Source: Salinigranum marinum (GTDB lineage Archaea > Halobacteriota > Halobacteria > Halobacteriales > Haloferacaceae). From it: a stretch of DNA of 64,000 nucleotides. Position 1 is the first letter of the stretch. The number at the start of each line of letters is the position of its first letter. Made by a program: the position numbers and the translations under genes. Under the pieces are notes generated by a model. The model was not told the origin of the DNA. It was given only the letters and a program-made list of their open reading frames with translations, and did no database searches. Shown here one piece after another: positions 52,313-61,238 of the stretch. The DNA lies in assembly GCF_024228675.1 (NCBI RefSeq), contig NZ_CP100461.1, forward strand, positions 1,302,001-1,366,000, given 5' to 3'.

Positions 52313-52885
52313 TTAGAGGAAGATCGTGTCGTCTTGGACGTCGGTCGGGATCGTCACCTGGACACGAGTGGTTGCGCCCGACGGCGTCGTGAAGAGGAGC
52401 GTCCCTTCTTCGCCGCTCTGGAGCGTTGAGCTGTTAAACGCCGAATTGCTGACGCCGATCTCGAGTCGGTACTTCGAGTCGTCGGTGATCGTCACGGGTG
52501 AGGTGGTGGTGCTGTTCGTCTCGTCGAAGACCGTGACTGCAGCGTTGGAGACAGGAGCCTGACCCTGGTTGGCGTCGCTGATCCACTGCACGGTCGTCGA
52601 TGTCAGATTGATGTTTCCGGACCCAGACGCCTTCCTGACCGTTACCGAGACGTTGTCCGTCGATCCGGAACTGATCGTGGCGTAGGCGTTCACCACGGTG
52701 AGGCGGTCACTCACTTCGCCCTGTGCCTGCTGACCGGTCTGTTCTGCGTTCTCCTGAAGGAATCCGGCCGTGTTGACCAAGACTCCGGCCGCGATCGCCG
52801 CGACCAGCACCATCGCGATGAACACGATGAGGGTTCCGATACCGACCTGACCGCGGTCGTCGTCGGGGAATATGTTGAGCTTCAT
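52313..52885 (-). CDS. arlA: Archaellin (second gene of the pair)
   Basis: A 190-residue major filament protein. The class III signal peptide DDDRG is cleaved before QVGIG (after Gly12) and is followed by the hydrophobic filament-core helix ([35 protein letters not shown]). The outer domain is a beta sandwich with N-glycosylation sites NVS, NLT, NST and NSS. It begins nine bases after the stop of the other archaellin gene, so the two share a transcript. The N-terminal third of the gene is almost identical in DNA to its partner; the outer domain is not. Confidence 0.95.
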   Translation of the reverse strand: MKLNIFPDDDRGQVGIGTLIVFIAMVLVAAIAAGVLVNTAGFLQENAEQTGQQAQGEVSDRLTVVNAYATISSGSTDNVSVTVRKASGSGNINLTSTTVQWISDANQGQAPVSNAAVTVFDETNSTTTSPVTITDDSKYRLEIGVSNSAFNSSTLQSGEEGTLLFTTPSGATTRVQVTIPTDVQDDTIFL

Positions 52886-52894
52886 TGTGCTACC

Positions 52895-53464
52895 TCAGAT
52901 CTCCACCACGCCACCGCTCTCGGCGGTGTCGGGGATCCGTCCCTGGACGTACGTCGAAGCACCGGAAGAAGTCGTGATCTGGAACTCGAACTCGCTTCCG
53001 GGCGACAGGGAACTGGCGATCGTGGTGAGGTCGAGCGTGATCTCGATTCTGTCGGACTCACTCCGCAGGATCGTCGCGTCGTTGTTCGCAACCGCGGTGG
53101 TCGTCACCGCGTTGTTGGAGGTAGCGTTGAGCGTGTTGGAGGCGGTAGCCCCGTCGGGACCGAGATACGTGTACGTCGTATCGTCGAGACTGATGTCGTC
53201 GGAGCCGGACGCCTTGCGGACGGTAAGAACGACCTGATCGTAGTTTCCGTTAGTACCAGTGTCCGTGGCGTACGCATTCACGACGTCAATCCGGTCGCTC
53301 ACTTCGCCCTGTGCCTGCTGTCCGGTCTGTTCTGCGTTCTCCTGAAGGAATCCGGCCGTGTTGACCAGGACCCCGGCCGCGATCGCCGCGACCAGTACCA
53401 TCGCGATGAACACGATGAGGGTCCCGATACCGACCTGACCCCTGTCTGCTGTGTCTTCGAACAT
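52895..53464 (-). CDS. arlA: Archaellin (first gene of the pair)
   Basis: A 189-residue archaellin with a short class III signal peptide (cleavage after Gly9 in DRGQVGIG) and the same filament-core helix as its partner. The outer domain differs and has one clear glycosylation site (NAT). Two archaellins with different outer domains are common in haloarchaea and may both be needed for a stable filament or allow surface variation. The gene follows a 334-base upstream gap that must contain its promoter. Confidence 0.95.
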   Translation of the reverse strand: MFEDTADRGQVGIGTLIVFIAMVLVAAIAAGVLVNTAGFLQENAEQTGQQAQGEVSDRIDVVNAYATDTGTNGNYDQVVLTVRKASGSDDISLDDTTYTYLGPDGATASNTLNATSNNAVTTTAVANNDATILRSESDRIEITLDLTTIASSLSPGSEFEFQITTSSGASTYVQGRIPDTAESGGVVEI

Positions 53465-53798
53465 GTTGGGTAGTCTCGGCCGGATCCCCCCGACGGGGTC
53501 CGGGCCTTACTCGCATCGAGCGGTAGTGGATACATAACCATACTCCCCTGATTATCACGAGAGAAAATCAATCAAGGATACTGACTCTCATACGAATACA
53601 CGCGTCCGTACACGGGTATGTAACGCAATCCGGAACGACGGACCAGTATAGATCTGGAGAACGATTCGGAACAAAGACCAGGACAGGTCTAGAGCTGCAC
53701 CCCGGACGAGTTCCCCGGCCGACCGCTCTCTCGACTCAGGAACAGGGGGACGGAGGGACCAGGGACGCAGGAACCAGCGCGCCGCGGTCAGCGGCGGG
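53465..53798 (-). promoter_or_regulatory. Archaellin upstream region
   Basis: No gene is seen. Bases 53527-53600 are AT-rich compared with the flanks; on the minus strand GTTATGTATCC (about 65-75 bases before the ATG at 53464) and TGATAATC are the best core-promoter candidates. The leader would be long for a haloarchaeon. The part nearer 53798 is GC-rich. Confidence 0.4.
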
Positions 53799-54140
53799 TC
53801 AGTTGTCTTGGGCGATTCGACGCCAGACGTCGTCGAGTTTGTTCTTCACTTCCGGCCGTTCGGTGACGTTGAGAACGAGGTCGTCGTCCTCGAACCGGAC
53901 GTTGATCTCGTCGACCTCACGCCGGTAGACGTTGGTCCGACGGTGTTCGTCGGAGAGAACCCGATCGTGGAGCGTCAACAGCCCGGCCTCGGACAGTTCC
54001 TCGATGCGTCGGTAACAGGTCGCGATGGGGATGTCGAGCAGGTCGCTGAACTCCTGTGCCGAGTGGGGCTGGTGCGCAGAGCGGAGGATATCTGGGTTGT
54101 AATCGTTTCCGAGGGCCGCGAGTGTCCTGTCTGGGTCCAT
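53799..54140 (-). CDS. Winged-helix (ArsR-like) transcriptional regulator
   Basis: A 113-residue protein that is a winged helix throughout. Residues about 25-75 hold the helix-turn-helix and wing (SAQEFSDLLDIPIATCYRRIEELSEAGLLTLHDRV), and the rest is a short beta extension (INVRFEDDDLVLNVTERPE). No metal-binding cysteines are visible. Position just upstream of the archaellins and divergent from the che operon suggests it controls motility genes, which is inference. Confidence 0.85.
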   Translation of the reverse strand: MDPDRTLAALGNDYNPDILRSAHQPHSAQEFSDLLDIPIATCYRRIEELSEAGLLTLHDRVLSDEHRRTNVYRREVDEINVRFEDDDLVLNVTERPEVKNKLDDVWRRIAQDN

Positions 54141-54265
54141 CAGTGTTTTCGTTCATGATACCGACTAATGTCAATGTATTGGTTACGTGCTTGACGGATA
54201 CGGGTCTCGACTCCCACCGGCGCCGCACGCTGGGTTCGGTCAGAGAGAGTCGGCTCCCCGATGGG

Positions 54266-54274
54266 CTTATTATC
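54266..54274 (+). promoter_or_regulatory. TATA-like box for the second che operon
   Basis: CTTATTATC lies 21-29 bases before the ATG at 54295, fitting a leaderless transcript and supporting this start. Confidence 0.5.
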
Positions 54275-54294
54275 ACGTCTCGACCACTTCCCGT

Positions 54295-54837
54295 ATGGCA
54301 CCGCGCGGGCCGAACGACGAGGAGGGGGTGGTCGAGCCCGACGACCTCGACATCACGAAGAACGAGGAGGTTCACGAGCTGCGTGACGGACAGTACGTCA
54401 TCGCCACGGAGAACGCGGGGGCCGACGACCGCGACCTGGCGGAGCTTCGAGCGGACCTCCGCGAGGCATCAACACCCGAGCCCGATCCGCGGTCGGCGCT
54501 GGTCGAGCACCTGGAGTCGGTCTCGGCGGCCAACGGCTTCGTCATCGCGGGACGGTTCGACGACGAAGTCGCAGTGCACGAGAGCACCTCGGACGATCCC
54601 GGGGCGGTCTTTCGCGAGTTACTCACGTGGTACGCGGCGAACGTCGACGACGACACGCCCGCCCCGGAGGTTCTCGGCATCCTCTGTCTCGCCGCCCGCC
54701 TCCCGGTGCGGTATCCGGCACGGACGGTGGCCGACGTGCTCGCGGCGCACGACCTCTCGCCCGACGACTCGATCCGGGAGCTGATCGATATCGTTCGCGA
54801 CGAGGGGCTCGTCATCCCGCCCGACGCCGACGAGTAG
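54295..54837 (+). CDS. Conserved haloarchaeal protein of the che locus, function unknown
   Basis: A 180-residue acidic cytoplasmic protein, no membrane segment. Residues 20-60 look like a small beta unit (VHELRDGQYVIATEN) with a charged helix. The C-terminal 110 residues are mostly helical and could hold a small mixed domain (ALVEHLESVSAANGFVIAGRFDDEVAVHES). I do not recognise the family. It directly precedes cheY (64 bases) in the same direction, so a role with the Che proteins is possible. Confidence 0.65.
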   Translation: MAPRGPNDEEGVVEPDDLDITKNEEVHELRDGQYVIATENAGADDRDLAELRADLREASTPEPDPRSALVEHLESVSAANGFVIAGRFDDEVAVHESTSDDPGAVFRELLTWYAANVDDDTPAPEVLGILCLAARLPVRYPARTVADVLAAHDLSPDDSIRELIDIVRDEGLVIPPDADE

Positions 54838-54868
54838 TTTGCTATCGATCGTGATAACCAGTGGGAAG

Positions 54869-54876
54869 TATTTATG
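54869..54876 (+). promoter_or_regulatory. TATA-like box for cheY
   Basis: TATTTATG lies 26-33 bases before the cheY ATG at 54902. cheY, cheC and cheD can thus be transcribed apart from the gene before them. Confidence 0.55.
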
Positions 54877-54901
54877 CGGTGATTTCAGCAATCAGGACTG
54901 T

Positions 54902-55270
54902 ATGGCGAACACAGTGCTGGTGGTCGACGACTCCGCGTTCATGCGGAACCCCCTGAAGCAGCTCCTCGATGGCGAACACGACGTGATCGGAGAGGCCGAA
55001 AACGGCGTCGAGGCCGTCGAACTGTACCGTGAACTGAACCCCGACGTGGTGACGATGGACGTCGTGATGCCGATCAGGAACGGGATCGAGGCGACGACGG
55101 AGATCAAGGAGATCGACCCGGGGTCGTCGGTTATCATGTGTACGAGCGTCGGCCAGGAGGAGAAGATGCGCGAGGCCGTCGAGGCCGGCGCCGACGGCTA
55201 CATCACCAAGCCGTTCCAGAAACCCAACGTCCTGCAGGCGATCGACGACGTGGCGAAGGCGAAGGTATGA
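54902..55270 (+). CDS. cheY: CheY chemotaxis response regulator
   Basis: A 122-residue single-domain receiver. The acidic pocket is Asp9 and Asp10, the phosphorylation site is Asp53 (VVTMDVVMP), Thr81 is the switch residue, and Lys103 is in YITKPF. Phosphorylated by CheA, it signals to the archaellum through CheF. The start at 54902 gives the normal length. Its stop overlaps the cheC start (ATGA). Confidence 0.97.
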   Translation: MANTVLVVDDSAFMRNPLKQLLDGEHDVIGEAENGVEAVELYRELNPDVVTMDVVMPIRNGIEATTEIKEIDPGSSVIMCTSVGQEEKMREAVEAGADGYITKPFQKPNVLQAIDDVAKAKV

Positions 55271-56448
55271 ACCTCGACGTCCACGCGCTCCGGACGTTCA
55301 GTCAGCTGGCACACTCCGGCGCCGAGAAGGCCGCGTGGTCGCTCTCAGAGTTGACTGGGATGGAGACGCGGGTCAACGTGACCAAGATCGAGTTGGAGAC
55401 CGCCACCGACGTCGAGTGTGAGTTCCGTGACAACGACTTCGTGAGCGTCCGGATCGGGTTCAGCGGCGGGCTCGACGGCCGGACGATCCTCGCGTTCGAC
55501 CGCGAGGCAGCGTCGAACGTCGTCGAGGCGATCCTCCCCGGCGGTGCTGGAGGGGACGAACTCGCGACGTCGGGGCTCAAAGAGGTCGGCAACATCATGC
55601 TCGGCGGCTTCATCGACGGCTGGGCGAACCACCTCGAGACCAGCATCGACATCACGACTCCGACCTACCTCGACGTCGACAGCGACGGGCCGCTCGACGG
55701 GTTCGCCGTCGGCGACCGACTGGAGGGCGAAAACGAGCACGTCCTCGTCTTCCGCAACCAGCTCGAAACGACCGCCGACGCGGTGACTTTTTATCTCTAC
55801 ATGGTGCCGACCGCGGGGACGATCGAGACGATCGTCGACACGGCGACCGACGCCGAGGAAGCGGTCCCGATCGAGACGCTCACCACGTTCAGCGACATGA
55901 TCTCCGACGGTGCCGAGCAGGCGTCGGCGGACATCTCGGCGATGACGGGCACGCAGACGGTCGTCGACGTCTCGCGGTTGAGCTTCGTCCCGATCGAGGG
56001 GGTCCCGATGCAGCTCGACGATGCGACCCGCGTCGGCGTCGTCCTCGAGTTCATGGGCGTCCCCAGCGGCTACATCGCCATTCTCTTCGACGAGACCTCC
56101 TCGGAGCAGATCGCCGCGGCGCTGCTCCCGGGCGCGGACGCCGGGGAGGCGATGCGCCAGAGCGCGATACAGGAGATCGGCAACATCATCACGTCGGGTT
56201 TCCTCGATGGCTGGGCCAACCAACTCGAGACGACGATCGAGATCTCCCCGCCACAGTTCGTCCACGACCTCGGTCCGGCGATCATCGACCCCCTGGCCAC
56301 CGAACTCGCCCAGGCGCAGGACTACGCCTTCCTGATCGACTCGACCATCAGGACCGACGACGACGAGTTCACCTGCGACATCTACGCGTTACCGAACGAG
56401 AAGGAGTTGCGCCAGGCGCTCGACCAGCTATCGGCACACCCAGCCTGA
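55267..56448 (+). CDS. cheC: CheC phosphatase, tandem two-domain form
   Basis: A 393-residue protein made of two CheC-like halves (about 1-195 and 200-393). Each half has the phosphatase-type helix: LKEVGNIMLGGFIDGWANHLE in the first and IQEIGNIITSGFLDGWANQLE in the second. CheC removes phosphate from CheY and binds CheD. Single-domain CheC is about 200 residues, so this is the duplicated form known from haloarchaea (CheJ/CheC). In both halves the Glu-x-x-Asn pair is present, so both could be active. It is coupled to cheY and cheD by overlaps. Confidence 0.93.
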   Translation: MNLDVHALRTFSQLAHSGAEKAAWSLSELTGMETRVNVTKIELETATDVECEFRDNDFVSVRIGFSGGLDGRTILAFDREAASNVVEAILPGGAGGDELATSGLKEVGNIMLGGFIDGWANHLETSIDITTPTYLDVDSDGPLDGFAVGDRLEGENEHVLVFRNQLETTADAVTFYLYMVPTAGTIETIVDTATDAEEAVPIETLTTFSDMISDGAEQASADISAMTGTQTVVDVSRLSFVPIEGVPMQLDDATRVGVVLEFMGVPSGYIAILFDETSSEQIAAALLPGADAGEAMRQSAIQEIGNIITSGFLDGWANQLETTIEISPPQFVHDLGPAIIDPLATELAQAQDYAFLIDSTIRTDDDEFTCDIYALPNEKELRQALDQLSAHPA

Positions 56449-56954
56449 TGGAAGTCTACACGAGCGATCCGCCGGCCCGCCGGCGCACCGACCGCATCAA
56501 GGTCGGCATCGCCGACTTCGCGGTCGGCGACAGCGAGAGCCGACTCTCGACGAGTGGGCTCGGCTCCTGTGTCGGGATCGCGCTGTACGACGACCGTGCC
56601 GGGATCAGCGGGCTCGCCCACGCGATGCTCCCGGCCGGGGAGGGCAGAGAGGACGAGGCGAAGTACGTCGACACCGCGGTCCACGCGCTGATCGTGGCGA
56701 TGGAGGGAGCGGGTGCCTCACGGCGTCGGATCCGCGCGAAACTGGCCGGGGGGAGTACGATGTTCGAGTTCGATTCGACCGACGAGAGCGTCGGCGATCG
56801 GAACGTCGCAGCAGCCCGCGAGACGCTCTTGGCGCTCGGAATCCCCATCGATGGCACGGACGTCGGCGGCGACCACGGTCGATCGCTCGAACTCGACGGG
56901 GCAACCGGCGACTTGCACGTCAGGTCGGCCTCGGCCGGCACACATACGCTGTAG
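56448..56954 (+). CDS. cheD: CheD receptor-glutamine deamidase
   Basis: A 168-residue CheD with catalytic triad residues Cys41 (GLGSCVGIALYD), His58 (GLAHAMLP) and Thr104 (GGSTMF). It deamidates transducer glutamines and stimulates CheC. The start overlaps the cheC stop (TGATG). The length is normal. Confidence 0.95.
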   Translation: MEVYTSDPPARRRTDRIKVGIADFAVGDSESRLSTSGLGSCVGIALYDDRAGISGLAHAMLPAGEGREDEAKYVDTAVHALIVAMEGAGASRRRIRAKLAGGSTMFEFDSTDESVGDRNVAAARETLLALGIPIDGTDVGGDHGRSLELDGATGDLHVRSASAGTHTL

Positions 56955-56986
56955 CCAGTATCATAATCGATACTCAGCAGAATAGA

Positions 56987-56994
56987 TTTATACA
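56987..56994 (+). promoter_or_regulatory. TATA-like box for arlD and the actin-like gene
   Basis: TTTATACA lies 49-56 bases before the arlD ATG, giving a leader of about 25 bases. It marks a possible separate transcript arlD-actin-like-membrane protein. Confidence 0.55.
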
Positions 56995-57042
56995 CGTCGC
57001 ACTGGTCAGCTGTATTAACAGTCGGTTTCGCGAGACTACATC

Positions 57043-57705
57043 ATGAACGTCAACCCCGAAGACTACGACCCGGAGGAGTTGCGGCAGATGGCAGCGGAGC
57101 GACGGGCGGTCGACCGCCCCGAGGGCCGGCGCGGGGACGCCGACGATCCGACTCCACACGCCGACGACACGGGCTCGCGACGCGGGGACGACCCAGCGCC
57201 GCGACACACCGACGAGTCCGCACCGCGACGGAACGGCGTCGACGGCCGCCGCGGACCGCGTGGACGCTTCGGCGGGGGGAGTCGGGTCGGTCCGAGACCC
57301 GACCGTGGGCCCGCGACGAACGGCCGGGGCAACCCGGAGCCGACCCGTGGGCCGGCCGCCGACGCGCTGCGCTCGAACCAGCTCGAACAGCTGTTCCTCC
57401 ACCAGTCCGCGACGATCGCCGAGGAGATGACGAAGCCGTACCTCGGATCGATCCCCCAAAAGTACGCGGCCGAGCGCGTCATCTTCGACTGGCTCGAATT
57501 CCTCGTGCTCAAGGGCGGCTTCAAGCGGACGATGGACGCCCTCCGGTACTACCGGACGATCGACTGGATTACCGAGGACGTCGAGTCGTCGCTCCAAGAC
57601 TACCTGATCGGCTTTTCCGACGAGGGAACAGGCTCGCACGACCTCAACGTCGACGATCACCAGCTCAGTCTCGTGTACGTCGCCCGACTCGCCTCGATGA
57701 GTTAA
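57043..57705 (+). CDS. arlD: ArlD (FlaD) archaellum switch-complex protein
   Basis: A 220-residue protein. The first 115 residues are disordered, rich in Arg, Gly, Asp and Pro and less acidic than most proteins here. Residues about 130-220 are the conserved ArlD/E domain (KPYLGSIPQKYAAERVIFDWLEFLVLKGG, then YYRTIDWITEDVESSLQDYL), clearly related to the C-terminal domain of ArlCE. ArlD joins the cytoplasmic ring of the motor. As in other haloarchaea it is encoded away from arlCE, next to cheD. Confidence 0.92.
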   Translation: MNVNPEDYDPEELRQMAAERRAVDRPEGRRGDADDPTPHADDTGSRRGDDPAPRHTDESAPRRNGVDGRRGPRGRFGGGSRVGPRPDRGPATNGRGNPEPTRGPAADALRSNQLEQLFLHQSATIAEEMTKPYLGSIPQKYAAERVIFDWLEFLVLKGGFKRTMDALRYYRTIDWITEDVESSLQDYLIGFSDEGTGSHDLNVDDHQLSLVYVARLASMS

Positions 57706-57729
57706 GTGGGTAGCGGTCCAGCGCCAACC

Positions 57730-58866
57730 ATGGCAGACGAAGCGGGTGCAGAACCGACCGACGGTAGCGAGGATGAAGCCGAGAACGAGGAGACCGAAGC
57801 AACGGGCGACGAGTCCGCCGAAGCCGCGTTCGAGGCCGGCGACGGGCCGCTCCCGATCGGGGTGAAACTCGGGAGCACACGGACCGTGATCTACGTGCCC
57901 GAGGAGGACGGCTCCTTGCGCACGGTCAGAACGCTCACGTGTCTCTCGACGTACGACGACCCGCTGACGGGCGAAGAACGCGTCATCTACGGCGAACAGG
58001 CGGCGCGGGAGTACCCCGATCGGGTCCGGTACATGCTCCGCTCGGGGCTCCCCGAGGACGACGAGAACGCGGACCTCGCGAAACAGTTCTTCTCCGAACT
58101 CGTCGACTCACAGGGCATCCCAGAAGAGAGCGCCGTCGTCTACGCGATCCCGACAATCGAGAACGAGGCCGGTCTCGCGAACCTCAGCGCCGTCATCGAG
58201 GAGAGCGGGATCGGCCGGGCGCTCGTCCGCTCGTTCCCCGAGTCGCTCTGTGGGTCGATCCCCGCACTCGGCGACGATCTCGAAGCGATCGACGAGATCT
58301 TCCTCGCGGTGAACATGGGATCGACGAATCTCGAAGCCTGCGCGTACCGTCACGGCGAACAGTTGTCGCCCTTCTCGACGGGCTCGGTCACCGGCAACGA
58401 GGTCGATCGACGGATCGCGAACGCGGTCGAAGAGGAGACCCAAGGACGGGTCAATATCGACCGGACCACCGCCCGCGAGTACAAGGAAGAACACGGCGAC
58501 TTCGCGGCGTTCGAGCCGTTCACGGACGTCATCCAACAGCCCGGCGGCGGGAGCCACGAGTTCACGATCGAGCGCTCGGTGATGGATCCGCTCGACGACT
58601 ACGTCGACGAGGTCGTCGACGAGGTGGCGAACGAGTTCCTCTCCGAGTTGGCGAACAGCCACATGAAGCCCTACCAGATCGCGCTGTCACGGCCGATCGC
58701 CGTGACGGGTGGGATGGCCTGCATCCCCGGGATCGTCTCGGAGTTCGAGACCCGCCTCGGCGAGGAACTGAACCGGGAGGTCGAAGCGACGGCCCCGGAG
58801 CGACCCGACCTCGCGGCCGCACAGGGCGCACAGCGAATCGCGACCCGGCTCGCAGAGCGCCTATAA
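57730..58866 (+). CDS. Actin/MreB-like ATPase next to arlD
   Basis: A 378-residue protein with an acidic disordered head (1-40) and an actin-fold body. Landmarks are the first phosphate loop GVKLGSTRTVIYV near residue 44, the second one LAVNMGSTNLEACAY at about 192-206 (Asn replaces the usual Asp) and the adenosine loop VTGGMACIPG near 325. Haloarchaea have actin relatives such as salactin and volactin, and this could be one of them or a further family. It follows arlD by 24 bases and is six bases before a membrane protein gene, so all three are likely one operon. A role in placing or shaping the motility machinery is inference. Confidence 0.8.
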   Translation: MADEAGAEPTDGSEDEAENEETEATGDESAEAAFEAGDGPLPIGVKLGSTRTVIYVPEEDGSLRTVRTLTCLSTYDDPLTGEERVIYGEQAAREYPDRVRYMLRSGLPEDDENADLAKQFFSELVDSQGIPEESAVVYAIPTIENEAGLANLSAVIEESGIGRALVRSFPESLCGSIPALGDDLEAIDEIFLAVNMGSTNLEACAYRHGEQLSPFSTGSVTGNEVDRRIANAVEEETQGRVNIDRTTAREYKEEHGDFAAFEPFTDVIQQPGGGSHEFTIERSVMDPLDDYVDEVVDEVANEFLSELANSHMKPYQIALSRPIAVTGGMACIPGIVSEFETRLGEELNREVEATAPERPDLAAAQGAQRIATRLAERL

Positions 58867-58872
58867 CGACCG

Positions 58873-59643
58873 ATGGGCTCCGACGTCGACACGGACCCCG
58901 AGGCCGACGCCGACGTCCCGACCGACCGCTCACAGGACACGCCAGACGGATCGAGGGAGCGACCGACTGACCCCGCGTCGTTCGTCTGGAGCACGGACCT
59001 GTCGGCCACAGAGACCGAGGCCGACGCCGAACCGGAATCCGAGCCTGAGCCCGAGTCCGAAGCAGCGCTCTCGCCCACCCGCTACCTCCTCGCCGGCGAG
59101 GCGATCACGGAGCGGATCGACGTCGGGCGCGGCTGGGTCGTCGCGACGACCCACCGCGTGCTGGTGTACGACCCCGCCGCCGCCGGGACCCGGTTCACCT
59201 CGATCGACCGGCCGAACGTCGTCGGCGTGGGGACGACGGGCGGCGGGAACGCGACGGTCCTCGGGTACGTCTCGCGGGCGGTCGTCTACGCCGTCTTGCT
59301 CCTCGGCAGCGGCCTCGTCGCCCGGTCGTTCGGCCTGCGCTCGCTGTTCAGTGTGAGCTCCGGCGCGGCGGAGACGCCCGGGGTCGGCGGCCTGCTGTCG
59401 TTCCTGTCGCTCGCCGGCACGCTCTTGGGCCTGTTCGTCGACGCGCTCATCCTTGGAGGGGTCGTCGCCGGCCTCGTGGCGGTCGCGCTCGCCGTCTGGT
59501 ATCTCCGGGGTCGGCAGCCGACCCTCGTGGTCGAACGCGCCGGCGACGACGACGTGACGATCCGCCTCCCGTCCGCGGCCGCCGGCCAACGGGCCGTCGG
59601 GCGACTCGAACGGGAACTGGCCGACGAACTCGCCGTCTCCTAG
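58873..59643 (+). CDS. Membrane protein with acidic head and PH-like segments, unknown function
   Basis: A 256-residue protein. A disordered acidic head of about 75 residues (Asp/Glu/Pro) is followed by a beta segment (YLLAGEAITERIDVGRGWVVATTHRVLVYD) like the start of bacterial PH domains. Two or three membrane helices (about 125-215) and a closing beta segment (TLVVERAGDDDVTIRLPS) come next. The split PH-like pattern around a membrane hairpin is unusual. Six bases separate it from the actin-like gene, so it may be a membrane partner of it. Confidence 0.7.
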   Translation: MGSDVDTDPEADADVPTDRSQDTPDGSRERPTDPASFVWSTDLSATETEADAEPESEPEPESEAALSPTRYLLAGEAITERIDVGRGWVVATTHRVLVYDPAAAGTRFTSIDRPNVVGVGTTGGGNATVLGYVSRAVVYAVLLLGSGLVARSFGLRSLFSVSSGAAETPGVGGLLSFLSLAGTLLGLFVDALILGGVVAGLVAVALAVWYLRGRQPTLVVERAGDDDVTIRLPSAAAGQRAVGRLERELADELAVS

Positions 59644-59651
59644 ACGCCGGC

Positions 59652-60620
59652 TCAGGACTGTTCGGCACGGAACGTGGCGACCTCCTCGCGGGTCGGCAGG
59701 GCGGTCATCGCGCCCTGTGCCGTGGTGGTCACGGCGGCGACCGCGTTTCCGAAGCCCAGCGCCTCGTCGAGTCCCGCCCCGTCGACCAGGGCGGCGATGA
59801 TCCCCGCGGTGAACGCGTCGCCCGCCCCGGTCGTGTCGACCGGTTCGACGGTGTAGCCGTCGTGCGCGACGGTCGTCGGGGCGCCGGCCCACGGCGCGTC
59901 GGCGCTCGCGGCGGCGACCGACCCTTCGCCGCCGAGCGTCAGGAAGACCGTGTGCGGGCCACGGTCGAGCAGGGCCTCGGCCGTCCGCTCCGGTGCGTCG
60001 TGGTCGATCCCGGCCGCGCCGAGGTCGTCGGGCGTCGCCTTCAGGACGTCTACCCGTCCGAGGACCTCGTCGAGGGTCTCGGCGAACGAGGCGTCCGCGC
60101 CGGCCCAGAGTTCGGGCCGGGCGTTCGGATCGAACGAGACGGTCGAACCCGCCTCCCGTGCCCGGTCGACGAGGTCGAGCGTCGCGGTCCGTGCGGGCTC
60201 GTCGGCGAGCGTGACGCCGCCGACGTGGACCCACTCGACGTCCGCGAGGGCGGCGTCGTCGATCCGACCGGGCTGGAGTCGGGTGTCTGCGCTCTCGTGG
60301 CGGTGAAACGAGAACTCGCGTTCGGCCTCCTCGCCGAGGCTGACGAAGGCGAGCCCCGTCTTCGCCTCCTCGTCGACTTCGACGTAGGTGTCGGCGAGGC
60401 CGGCGTCGGCGAGCACCCCGGTGAGGTAGTCGCCGAAGGCGCCGTCACCGACGCGCGTCCAGAACTCGGGCAGGGTGTCGAGATGCGCGAGGCCGACGGC
60501 GACGTTCGCGGGCGCACCGCCGGCCCGACGTGAGAACGTCTCGACAGCCGCGAGGGGGCCGGTCTGCTGTGGGATGAAGTCGATGAGCGTCTCGCCGGCG
60601 ACGAGGACGGTCCGTGTCAT
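59652..60620 (-). CDS. PfkB-family sugar kinase (fructokinase/ribokinase type)
   Basis: A 322-residue carbohydrate kinase. N-terminal substrate motif is SRRAGGAPANVAVGLAHL near residue 30. The C-terminal signature is DTTGAGDAFTAG near 263 with the catalytic Asp. It phosphorylates a free sugar with ATP in the cytoplasm; it most resembles fructokinases and related kinases of haloarchaea, but the exact sugar is not certain. It is convergent with the motility locus. Confidence 0.92.
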   Translation of the reverse strand: MTRTVLVAGETLIDFIPQQTGPLAAVETFSRRAGGAPANVAVGLAHLDTLPEFWTRVGDGAFGDYLTGVLADAGLADTYVEVDEEAKTGLAFVSLGEEAEREFSFHRHESADTRLQPGRIDDAALADVEWVHVGGVTLADEPARTATLDLVDRAREAGSTVSFDPNARPELWAGADASFAETLDEVLGRVDVLKATPDDLGAAGIDHDAPERTAEALLDRGPHTVFLTLGGEGSVAAASADAPWAGAPTTVAHDGYTVEPVDTTGAGDAFTAGIIAALVDGAGLDEALGFGNAVAAVTTTAQGAMTALPTREEVATFRAEQS

Positions 60621-60770
60621 GCCACCGGCTACACCGAGACGGTAGTTGAAACCACCTCGTTTCGCGCACCATCGCTCCCGACGGGGCCGGGCACGACCGG
60701 CCGGAGGACCCACCGAACAGTCGACATCGGGAGCGGGGTCGTTATGTTCGCCCGGGACTCCTCTCGACGC

Positions 60771-61142
60771 ATGACGCGCGATCCGCTCGCCCCGTTCGAC
60801 GACGGTGTCTTCGCGGCGGTCGCACGGACTCACGACGTGCCGACCGCGGCGCTTCGCGACCTGGTTCGGCGACACCAAGAACTCGTCCGGCGTCTCCCGG
60901 GCGTCGACGACATCGTCTACGAGTGGCGCAACGCGTTTCCGAACGATCCCGTGATCGAGCGATGGCCCGACGTCTACTATCTGTCCGTCGCGGGGACCGT
61001 CTGGCCCGAGTACGCGGCGTCGCTCGGGCTCGACGGCCGTGAGGCGGCGGCGCTTCGGGCGGTCCACCGACGGCAGCTCGACGCCAGCGTCGGGTGCCGG
61101 CCGACCGGCGATCGCAGTGCAATGGTGCTCACCCGCGAGTGA
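60771..61142 (+). CDS. Small protein of unknown function
   Basis: A 123-residue acidic cytoplasmic protein with a mostly helical pattern (ALRDLVRRHQELVRRLPGVDDIVYEWRN) and a conserved-looking Tyr/Trp segment (WPDVYYLSVAGTVWPEYAASLGL). I do not recognise a family; the end (MVLTRE) carries no motif. The start at 60771 is preferred to one nine codons earlier because of composition. Confidence 0.65.
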   Translation: MTRDPLAPFDDGVFAAVARTHDVPTAALRDLVRRHQELVRRLPGVDDIVYEWRNAFPNDPVIERWPDVYYLSVAGTVWPEYAASLGLDGREAAALRAVHRRQLDASVGCRPTGDRSAMVLTRE

Positions 61143-61238
61143 CCAATCGAAATCGGCCTGGGCCGGCGTCGAACAGCCACCGGAGAACGAGAGCGCGTGG
61201 CCGCACGGCGCGGTCGGTGACGGTCGATCGCTCGCGCA

